A stretch of DNA of 17,102 nucleotides from NCBI GenBank assembly GCA_026396335.1, contig JAPLWZ010000146.1, positions 1 through 17,102 of the forward strand. The letters run 5' to 3'. Within the stretch, counting starts at the first letter, position 1. Each line of letters opens with the position of its first letter. Source of the stretch: Microcaldota archaeon. Its GTDB lineage: Archaea > Micrarchaeota > Micrarchaeia > Anstonellales > Anstonellaceae. The translations under genes were made by a program, and so were the position numbers. Of this stretch, positions 8,693 to 15,300 are shown in pieces. The notes under the pieces are model-generated. The model ran no database searches, was not told the DNA's origin, and saw only the letters and a program-made list of their open reading frames with translations.

Positions 8693-9843
8693 ACCATCTG
8701 CCCCAATCTGGATATGTCTACTTCCTCTCCAAGCATATGCGAAATGCCGCGCGCCATTGCGGCTATCACCAGGAAATCCACAGCCGGCAGGAATACTGCC
8801 ACGAGGAATATTAATGCGCTAGAGCGCGCCTGTTCTGTAAAAGGCGCTGGGTCTGGCATGCTGCCGGTGAGCAACTGCCCGAATGACAGGCTCAGATCCT
8901 CTTCATCATAGTTATAAGTGCCATCAGTTGTCTTGCAATCCACTCCTGCCGAGCCGCCAACCTGCTTGAAAAGATTTTCTCCCGGGCAACCTGGGTAGTG
9001 GTAAATTTTGATTGCCGGGCTTGTGCCCGTGCCTGCCATACCTGATGCTATTGAAGCGTTGAATATCATCATGATCGGGTACATTATGTAAAGGGAAAGG
9101 AAAATGGCAATCAGCGCGCCTCCGAACTGCCGCATGAACGGCGCTGATCGTATCACTATCGCAATCGGAAGGAACAGGATAAACACTCCGCTTTGTATGT
9201 ATTGCAGCGTGAAGTACTGGAAAACAGCGGACAAGTAGGCAATGGTGGCAGTGCTAAGCAGGTTGTTTGTCAATGCAAGCTGCATGCTCTCCCCGCTATG
9301 TGGCGCCTCATTGCTCCCGACCAATGAAAGGAAGCACGCCATGTTGCAATTATACGTGGTATAGGTGGTGCGTATCTCATATGCTCCAAGCGAATAGCGC
9401 AAGGATTGCATATTGGTGCTGGTTATCGCCATCAGGTTCTCGAGGTAAATCGAGGCTGCGTCATACATTGTTTCTGATCCGAAATTGGCATAAATCGCGG
9501 GCGGATGGCTGCTGATGAAAATAGAGCTAATCTCATCTATACGGAATGAGCAGAACGAGCTCATGATCTGCAATATGACTAGCACAATTATGAGTGACAT
9601 GAAAACCTGCAGGATTTCGGTTTTTGACCAGGTGAGCATGCGCGCGTTCTGGAAGAATTCCCCGAACATATAGCAAACAGCGATGATTGCTATTGTGCCT
9701 ATGGCAGCCATGGCCGAAAACGAAAGCGTGTCATTGAAGGTAGCTGGGTTGCAAACCATCCCGCTTGCATTTAAAAGTGAAGGAGCTGCGGCAAGAAGAG
9801 TAAGCAGAAGCAGCGCAATCCTGTTTGGAATTCCAAAACCCAT
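8689..9843 (-). CDS. Gene E: polytopic membrane protein, paralog family member (384 aa)
   Basis: A hydrophobic signal peptide occupies residues 1-28. Membrane segments follow at about 45-65, 78-97, 209-232, 240-262 and 341-363. Block 1 spans Y58-M59 to E76 with Q79 and includes the TWSK stretch. Block 2 has R232, R238, G241-G242 and P256. Block 3 has R365 and G372 and ends in DISRLGQMV. External loop 1 (about 98-205) holds C98, C166 and C170. External loop 2 (about 263-340) holds C286 and C303, a likely disulfide pair, and an acidic stretch at 313-317. The start follows gene D by 9 bases and has a GAGGG Shine-Dalgarno 5 bases upstream; it is the only junction among D, E, F and G that is not an overlap. 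The role is inferred to be a subunit of the same membrane platform as A-D and F. Confidence 0.94.
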   Translation of the reverse strand: MGFGIPNRIALLLLTLLAAAPSLLNASGMVCNPATFNDTLSFSAMAAIGTIAIIAVCYMFGEFFQNARMLTWSKTEILQVFMSLIIVLVILQIMSSFCSFRIDEISSIFISSHPPAIYANFGSETMYDAASIYLENLMAITSTNMQSLRYSLGAYEIRTTYTTYNCNMACFLSLVGSNEAPHSGESMQLALTNNLLSTATIAYLSAVFQYFTLQYIQSGVFILFLPIAIVIRSAPFMRQFGGALIAIFLSLYIMYPIMMIFNASIASGMAGTGTSPAIKIYHYPGCPGENLFKQVGGSAGVDCKTTDGTYNYDEEDLSLSFGQLLTGSMPDPAPFTEQARSSALIFLVAVFLPAVDFLVIAAMARGISHMLGEEVDISRLGQMV

Positions 9844-9848
9844 TTTTT

Positions 9849-9853
9849 CCCTC
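9849..9853 (-). promoter_or_regulatory. Shine-Dalgarno for gene E
   Basis: GAGGG lies 5 bases upstream of the gene E ATG. Its first base is the last base of the gene D TAG stop, so termination and re-initiation are close together. It supports the chosen start. Confidence 0.65.
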
Positions 9854-10923
9854 TAAGAAATCCTTGCAAGCGATGACACATCTATTTCCGAGCCAAGCAG
9901 GTGCGCCAGCATGCGGATGAAGCCCAGCGTTATTATGAGCGCTAATATGGACATCAGTATGACTTTGCAAATCACAAGGTAGGTCGTGCTCAGCGCAATA
10001 TTCGGGTCAGTCAGCTGCGATGCATAATCATCGAACTGCTTCCTGCTCACATCGCTGTGCATTTCATACGGATCACAATGGTCTGTGAGTTTTAGTGCGT
10101 TAGGCGCAAGCGGCGCAGGTTCGGTCATTATCGGCGTTGCGTATCCAGTTAGCAGGCTGCTGCCGGCAATTATCGCAAGCGGATAAGCGGTGTAAAGCCC
10201 AAAGCCGATTGCAATCAGCGCGCCTCCTGCCTGCCTGCTAAGCTTGAAACAGCGGAAGAAAAGCCCGAGCGGTATGATCAAGGTGAATGAAAAGTTCTTT
10301 GCAAGAGTCAGCAGGAACTGCTGAGCGTAAATGTCCAGCACGCCTGCCATGGTGGCGAATGAGGAAGAGGTCAGGCTTCCGCGGAAAGCATTGAGCTGGC
10401 TGCAGTTGGTGAGCGTGAAGCCCACACCGAGCATGCTGCAGTATATCCCCTTGGATGCTTCTGTGCCTATGAGGCTTCCAGCATCGTGAAGATCGTTAAG
10501 CAGCGTTTCAACTCCTGTTGTTGACAGCTGCGCGTAGGCAATATCGTTTGCGCATCCAATATGCCCCGCGCAAGCAGGCACCGTGCCTGTCGGAGTGGCT
10601 GCAGTAAACGCATTCACCAGGTATCCATCAACCCCGACCTGCATGCCAAAAAGACAGAGCGCGACAAGCCCTGTTGCAAGAACCTGCACCAATTCATCGC
10701 TAATTATCGCGGTCCAATGCTGCAGGTTGAATATTTTGGAAAACATGAATGCAAGCGCAAGTATCAAAATCCCTGCAAGGAGCGGGTACATCAAATAGGT
10801 GTAATCAAAGAATGGAGCCCCTTGGCCTACGCCCATTGCGGTGCAGCCTGACAGCAGGAAAAGGGCGGCAATCAGACTGGCGAAAAGCATGAAGCGCGTT
10901 GCACCTGTTTTTTCCGCAATCAT
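9853..10923 (-). CDS. Gene D: polytopic membrane protein with N-terminal lipobox, paralog family member (356 aa)
   Basis: The N-terminal signal ends in FLLSGC (C27), a good lipobox, so this protein may be lipidated as well as membrane-spanning. Membrane segments are predicted at about 44-64, 77-96, 205-224, 232-254 and 314-336. Block 1 spans F59-M60 to E77 with Q80. Block 2 has R224, R230, G233-G234 and P248, with Ser in place of the usual Thr before the second Arg. Block 3 has R337 and G344 and ends in VSSLARIS. External loop 1 carries C118, C124, C162 and C174, enough for two disulfides. Loop 2 (about 255-313) is short with C283. The ATG overlaps the stop of gene C (ATGA), preceded by a weak AGGA. 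Gene G is the only other lipobox protein in the operon. Function is inferred from the paralog family only. Confidence 0.93.
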   Translation of the reverse strand: MIAEKTGATRFMLFASLIAALFLLSGCTAMGVGQGAPFFDYTYLMYPLLAGILILALAFMFSKIFNLQHWTAIISDELVQVLATGLVALCLFGMQVGVDGYLVNAFTAATPTGTVPACAGHIGCANDIAYAQLSTTGVETLLNDLHDAGSLIGTEASKGIYCSMLGVGFTLTNCSQLNAFRGSLTSSSFATMAGVLDIYAQQFLLTLAKNFSFTLIIPLGLFFRCFKLSRQAGGALIAIGFGLYTAYPLAIIAGSSLLTGYATPIMTEPAPLAPNALKLTDHCDPYEMHSDVSRKQFDDYASQLTDPNIALSTTYLVICKVILMSILALIITLGFIRMLAHLLGSEIDVSSLARIS

Positions 10924-13900
10924 AATATCCTGCTCAATCCTGGTATTTCGATATCTCCTCCCAATGTCGGAGAAAAGACCCTGATGAAAGCTATCACAAT
11001 CACGATATTCAGAAGAGGCAGCACCATCGCAGGCAGCATGAACACGCCTGCGTTCCGCACATCTGACATGGAATATTCTGCAGCGCCCGGTATGTCCCGC
11101 GACACAGCCTGGTCTGGGAAAGTAAGCGCGCCAACAAGATTCTGGTCAGAGCAAGCCTGGCTGCAGTCAGTTCTCACCGCGGGCTTGTAGAGGCAATCCA
11201 TCTTGCAGTTGAAGCATTCCTGGCAGGCTACTGCGGGCGCAGGGGAAATCAGGCAGGAATCAGTGCAGCCTGTGCCAGTGCCGGCATCATATGGCTTGCA
11301 GGCATTTGCCTGCCCGTTGAGTGTGCAGTAATTGGTGGAAACACTCTTCGGATTGCTTGTGCCCGACGGCCTTCTGCAGATTGCGCTGCATCCTGTGCAT
11401 GGAAGGTTCGGAGGCGCATAATCTCTGCAGACAGGAGTTGCAGGTGGCACGGTTTTTTGCGGGCTTTGGCGGCAGGCAGTGGAACAGCTTGCAAAGCTGC
11501 AGTCGTATATTGCATTGCTGTGCACTCCATTTGCATCAGTATATTGATTGTCTGCAGGCTTGAGCCCGCAGTCATTCTCGCTTCCTATCCTGCAGTTCTC
11601 CGGGCACTGTCCGCAGTCCAGGGAATTTTTGTATTCCTGTACCGGCCCGTCGCGTATGCTGATCGGTATGAACTGGTTGCCGCGAGTTGCCCAAATGCAG
11701 CCCTTGGCTTTGTTGGCAGGGTCTTTGCATGCACCCTCGTTATATTTCACTGATGAGTCTAGACATACTGATCCAACTGGGCCGTAGCAGTGTGTTGGCA
11801 ATCCCCACTGACATCCTCCTGCTGCCATATAGCAGCTTATTTGATCGGTTATTCCCTCGCACGAAATTGAGCCATAACAGCCATAGAGTTTTGCATCGGT
11901 ATAGCCTGTGCTTGGGTTCTGGCCAAAGCCTACATACGCGTTGCAAACCGGCACTTGCGCAGGCGTATCGCTCCTGCATTCTGCGCCGCAGTTGCCGATT
12001 GAGCACTCGTATCCTGTGCAGTCTGGGTCAGTACTGGCTGTAGTTGTCCTGCATTTAGGCTGGCACATTTTGCAATAACTCGGATCTGTCGAGGTTGCGT
12101 CATAAGGCAGACAGATCGGCGGCACATTTACGCTGCTTAGTTTGCAGCCTGCATCGCACTCTGGCGTAGAGCCTGGAGGAGAGCTGCTAGTGGAACACTT
12201 TATTCCAGCTCCAGTGCACACTGCGGGTATGCCGCTGCTCATCTGTGTTGCGGAATTGAGCGGCGAACCCGTGTGTATGAAATTGTAATCGCTGAATCTG
12301 CAATAGTCCGGGCAAGAGGTGCATTCACTAACAGTCGGCGGGTTGGTCGGATAAGGTGCGCAGCCAGATGTAATCGGATCAGCAGACATCTTGTTCTTGC
12401 ATTGCACCGGGCAGCTGCTGCATGCGGTTTGCACTGCAGTTGAACCGCATATTGCGGCATATGAGCCGTCCAAATCATAGTTCACAAGATCAGCATAGCT
12501 GCCGCTTCCGCTCGGAGTTCTCAATCTGCACGGCTCAGGGCATCCAGTGCACTGCGTTCCGCAGTCAAAACTGCCTCCGATCGCACTGACATAAACGCAC
12601 TTGCTCGGGCAGGTGCCGGTGCTCCCTGGCACTTCTGTTGGCGGGGGCTTGCACGCAGCTATGTTGCACTCTGCATCATTGTAAACCAGGTCGCCATTCG
12701 GCTTCCTTATCTTGCACCAGTCCGGGCAGCCGCTGCAGCCTGAGCAGGAAACTTCCAGATCCGCTGCCACTACTGCGGTGGGGCCAGTGTCATAATCCGT
12801 GTAGCATTTGTTCTCAACAGGAAGGGCGGTTTTGCATTCAGCCGAACATGTGCTATCGCATTCAACATTGCAATCCGTCCGCTGCCTGATTATCTTGCAG
12901 CCTGCATTACACGAAGCACAGGCGGAAACCTTGCAGTCGGGGAATTGGGAGGGGATTGGCACTTCCCTGCAATGTTCCGGGCAGCTGCTGTCGCATTGCG
13001 GCACTGGCGGGCTTGCACCTCCAGTGAGTGTGGTGCTTAAGTCTGTGCACGCAACCAAACCCGGGAACTCAACAGTCCCGTCGTTGTTGATATCTCCGGT
13101 CGCCCAATTGTCTTTTGTGATGCCTGCAGACTTGATGTCCTGTGTCTTTTGGAAAGTGACAATCTGCCCGTTTCCGGTTTCATTAATGTAGAATGCAACA
13201 GGCGCCCTGATGCTGCACTCTGCCGGGCAACTATTTTCTATGGCTACGGTTCTGTCTCCGTAAAGATTGACCTGCAGCGTGTACCATGAAAGCGCGTATG
13301 TTGTTGGGTATATTATGAAAAGCGAAAGCGCAATTGCAAGCAATAGCCCTCCAAGTTTCCTCGTAAAGAAGAAAGTGCGAAGAAGAATGCCGAACAGCAG
13401 GAGTATGGGTGCGATTGCAAAGGTTATGACGTCCAGGAAATAGCGCTGCGCAACAATGCTCACAAGCATTTTGCTCATATTGTCAAAAACCGCGGCGCCG
13501 CGCTCGGCCTGTATGGACATTCCGGCAAGAGGCCTTACGCTGATGCCTGCGAACAGCGCCTTGGACATCTGGGACATGATATTTGCGCCAGTAGTAGCAA
13601 GGTTCTGGTTCATGTAGCTGTCTGCAAGCGAGTCTCTTGCATACATTGATCCGGTATTGTAGAGATTATCCAGGTAATCTGTCGCGATTTTTATGTAACA
13701 GGGCTCGACGCTAGTGTTTGCACAGTCCACGCCAGCTCTGCCGTTACCTATTGCTGCCCGCGCCAACTCATCGTAGAATGTTATGGCGCCGACAATGCTG
13801 ATGATGAGTATCACTGAAACAATGCACTGGGAAAGTTCAGCATCCACAAATGCCTTGACTTCTGGCAGATTGAGTGCGTTCCCTACAATCGCTGCGAGTG

Positions 13901-14264
13901 AAATAATGGCGATTGCGAGTGACACTCCAATTATGCTGGTGATTCTCCAGTCAGAAAACCAACCAACACTGTAGAGCGGTGTTGCGCTGCCTATAAGCCC
14001 GAGTCCGTTCTGTGCATTCAAAAAAGCCCCCTGTGCTGTGCCAGTTGCTCCGCTAGCCTGCGGATTGATTGGCTTCGGGTGCCATTGCGAATCCAGGCTG
14101 CACATGCCGGTTGGCTGGTTGCAATAACCCTTGGAATCTGGCTGCAGCCCAGGGCAGCATGCGCCGACAACCGGTTCTCCGTATGAAGCGCATGCGGCAG
14201 TAACAGTGCCGGCAAAAAGTGCCAGCGCAAAAAGCACAATGATCGCAGTTGTTTTTCCAAACAT
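10920..14264 (-). CDS. Gene C: paralog family member with giant Cys-rich external insert (1114 aa)
   Basis: The fold matches genes A-F, but the protein is about three times longer. The signal peptide ends near residue 23. A small Cys cluster follows (C25, C36, C37, C48, C55). Membrane segments lie at about 108-128, 144-164, 275-296, 304-327 and 1073-1094. Block 1 aligns through E143 and Q146. Block 2 has R296, T301-R302, G305-G306 and P320. Block 3 has R1095 and G1102-G1103 and ends in LSRIL. External loop 2 is about 745 residues, against 60-85 in D, E and F. It carries about 77 cysteines, 12 copies of C-x2-4-C-x3-C-[RK], one C-x-W module shared with gene G (802-826) and a calcium-loop-like GDINNDGTVEF at 390-400. 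The start has a near-perfect AGGAGG 8 bases upstream, the strongest in the operon. The loop is presumably exported and disulfide-bonded; its function is unknown. Confidence 0.95.
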   Translation of the reverse strand: MFGKTTAIIVLFALALFAGTVTAACASYGEPVVGACCPGLQPDSKGYCNQPTGMCSLDSQWHPKPINPQASGATGTAQGAFLNAQNGLGLIGSATPLYSVGWFSDWRITSIIGVSLAIAIISLAAIVGNALNLPEVKAFVDAELSQCIVSVILIISIVGAITFYDELARAAIGNGRAGVDCANTSVEPCYIKIATDYLDNLYNTGSMYARDSLADSYMNQNLATTGANIMSQMSKALFAGISVRPLAGMSIQAERGAAVFDNMSKMLVSIVAQRYFLDVITFAIAPILLLFGILLRTFFFTRKLGGLLLAIALSLFIIYPTTYALSWYTLQVNLYGDRTVAIENSCPAECSIRAPVAFYINETGNGQIVTFQKTQDIKSAGITKDNWATGDINNDGTVEFPGLVACTDLSTTLTGGASPPVPQCDSSCPEHCREVPIPSQFPDCKVSACASCNAGCKIIRQRTDCNVECDSTCSAECKTALPVENKCYTDYDTGPTAVVAADLEVSCSGCSGCPDWCKIRKPNGDLVYNDAECNIAACKPPPTEVPGSTGTCPSKCVYVSAIGGSFDCGTQCTGCPEPCRLRTPSGSGSYADLVNYDLDGSYAAICGSTAVQTACSSCPVQCKNKMSADPITSGCAPYPTNPPTVSECTSCPDYCRFSDYNFIHTGSPLNSATQMSSGIPAVCTGAGIKCSTSSSPPGSTPECDAGCKLSSVNVPPICLPYDATSTDPSYCKMCQPKCRTTTASTDPDCTGYECSIGNCGAECRSDTPAQVPVCNAYVGFGQNPSTGYTDAKLYGCYGSISCEGITDQISCYMAAGGCQWGLPTHCYGPVGSVCLDSSVKYNEGACKDPANKAKGCIWATRGNQFIPISIRDGPVQEYKNSLDCGQCPENCRIGSENDCGLKPADNQYTDANGVHSNAIYDCSFASCSTACRQSPQKTVPPATPVCRDYAPPNLPCTGCSAICRRPSGTSNPKSVSTNYCTLNGQANACKPYDAGTGTGCTDSCLISPAPAVACQECFNCKMDCLYKPAVRTDCSQACSDQNLVGALTFPDQAVSRDIPGAAEYSMSDVRNAGVFMLPAMVLPLLNIVIVIAFIRVFSPTLGGDIEIPGLSRIL
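11151..13229 (-). repeat. Cys-rich repeat region inside gene C
   Basis: This codes for residues 346-1038 of protein C, with about 77 cysteines. Twelve complete copies of C-x2-4-C-x3-C-[RK] occur, with first cysteines at residues 424, 449, 469, 510, 572, 615, 648, 731, 754, 884, 922 and 956, plus degenerate copies. Several contain CP before the last spacer (for example CSSCPVQCK and CTSCPDYCR). Spacing between copies varies from about 20 to 130 residues, so these are old, diverged protein repeats rather than recent DNA duplications. Confidence 0.85.
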
Positions 14265-14316
14265 GTTCTTTTCCTCCTAAATTACAAACGTCATGTCTCA
14301 AACATTTCCATAATTC
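14265..14316 (-). promoter_or_regulatory. Largest gap inside the operon, holding a strong Shine-Dalgarno for gene C
   Basis: This 52-base stretch between genes B and C is the only sizeable gap in the operon. AGGAGG at 14273-14278 lies 8 bases before the gene C ATG and is the best ribosome site in the window. I see no convincing TATA box, hairpin or T-run in the gap, so it more likely tunes translation of the large gene C than starts or ends transcription. Confidence 0.8.
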
Positions 14317-15300
14317 CTATACTTGGATTGCGTGCAGCCCCTTTGAAAGTGACATCACGCAGGTTATCAGCACAATTATCGCGAGGTTCGGCATGAAAAC
14401 CGCCTGGGGCAGCGTGGAGCCCAGCCTGAAGAGCGGCTCCTTGTTCATAGCCAAAGGCGGCGAGCGGCTGTCAAATGCAAAATCATGGAAACTGTAAATC
14501 GGTTTTCCGCTCTCAATATGCGCCATCGGGCTGGTCAACACTGTCTCAAACGCCGCACCGCTCATTGCATAGAATGTCGGCAGCACAATGTAAAGCCCGA
14601 AGAAAAGCGCAAGCAGCATGTCTCCGAACTCGCGCGTCTGCGGAATTATGCGCAGCACAAATGCGAATGGCAGCAGTACGGAGGCGGCAACCAGCTGGAT
14701 AATCTGCAGGAGCTGCTTCTGCGCAGACAGGCTTGCCACTAGTGGCAGGTACATATCAATCATAAGCTCCTTGTTTGCCGAAAGGGCGCGCAGGTTTGCC
14801 GATGTTGCTGCGGCATGCCCGAAATACGGGGTAAATCCTAAGTTCAGGTATGGTGTAGCATCTGCCTGGTTTCCGAGGCTTGACTGCACCAATTCGCGAA
14901 GCAACGGCTCTCCGTTGGAATACAGGAGCTTGTTCAGGTAATTGTTAGTTGCATCAAACGGGCTCTGCCCCCCTGTGAAGCCAAGCGCTATGTTGCAGGA
15001 GCCAGTGAAAAACGCGGCCAATCCTACAAACATAAGCGCGGTTATGAACAAGTTCTTTGCCTCATCCTTGGACCATACTAAGAAGTTCTCATTGTGCATG
15101 AAGCTTCCGTACATGTAAGATGCTGCAATGAGCAATGTGACGAACATGAATGCGATTGCAATAAGGTCGGTTGCGCCTGCTCCAACCTGGCTTATGCTGC
15201 AAACGTCAATGTAGGTGCTAGGCAGGGCCTGTGAATGCGCAAGCTGGCAGAGAAGCGCAAACGCCAGCAGCAATGCAGTTCTTGAAGCGCCCATATTCAC
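14317..15300 (-). CDS. Gene B: polytopic membrane protein, divergent paralog family member (327 aa)
   Basis: I chose the GTG at 15300 because it overlaps the stop of gene A (GTGA), like the ATGA junctions elsewhere. The ATG two codons later (15294) is equally possible, and neither has a clear Shine-Dalgarno. The signal peptide covers about 1-23. Membrane segments lie at about 44-66, 83-101, 197-217, 225-247 and 299-317. Block 1 is intact (Y62-M63 to E80, with VWSK), though Asn replaces the final Gln. Block 2 has R217, T222-R223 and P241, but the second Gly of the GG pair is Asp (G226-D227). Block 3 is absent: the protein stops after LSKGLHAIQV without the R-x6-G and LSR tail. It is the shortest of the six. 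Loop 2 (about 248-298) has no Cys. The missing tail may mean a capping or regulatory subunit, which is inference. Confidence 0.92.
   Translation of the reverse strand: MNMGASRTALLLAFALLCQLAHSQALPSTYIDVCSISQVGAGATDLIAIAFMFVTLLIAASYMYGSFMHNENFLVWSKDEAKNLFITALMFVGLAAFFTGSCNIALGFTGGQSPFDATNNYLNKLLYSNGEPLLRELVQSSLGNQADATPYLNLGFTPYFGHAAATSANLRALSANKELMIDMYLPLVASLSAQKQLLQIIQLVAASVLLPFAFVLRIIPQTREFGDMLLALFFGLYIVLPTFYAMSGAAFETVLTSPMAHIESGKPIYSFHDFAFDSRSPPLAMNKEPLFRLGSTLPQAVFMPNLAIIVLITCVMSLSKGLHAIQV

Noticed and set aside
11151..12746. C-x2-C-x2-C-x3-C spacing at residues 507-517 and 1014-1024 of gene C, as in 4Fe-4S ferredoxins
   Set aside because: Neither is followed by the usual Pro, the region is predicted to be outside the cell, and the spacing follows from extra cysteines beside the general C-x2-C-x3-C repeat. 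Disulfides are more likely.
10920..14264. Multi-heme cytochrome, considered because of the many cysteines in gene C
   Set aside because: No C-x2-C-H heme-binding motif was found in the Cys repeats; the residue after the last Cys is usually Arg or Lys.
14265..14316. Six-codon frame (ATG GAA ATG TTT GAG ACA TGA) in the gap before gene C
   Set aside because: It is too short to separate from chance, has no ribosome site of its own, and gives no sign of leader-peptide features.
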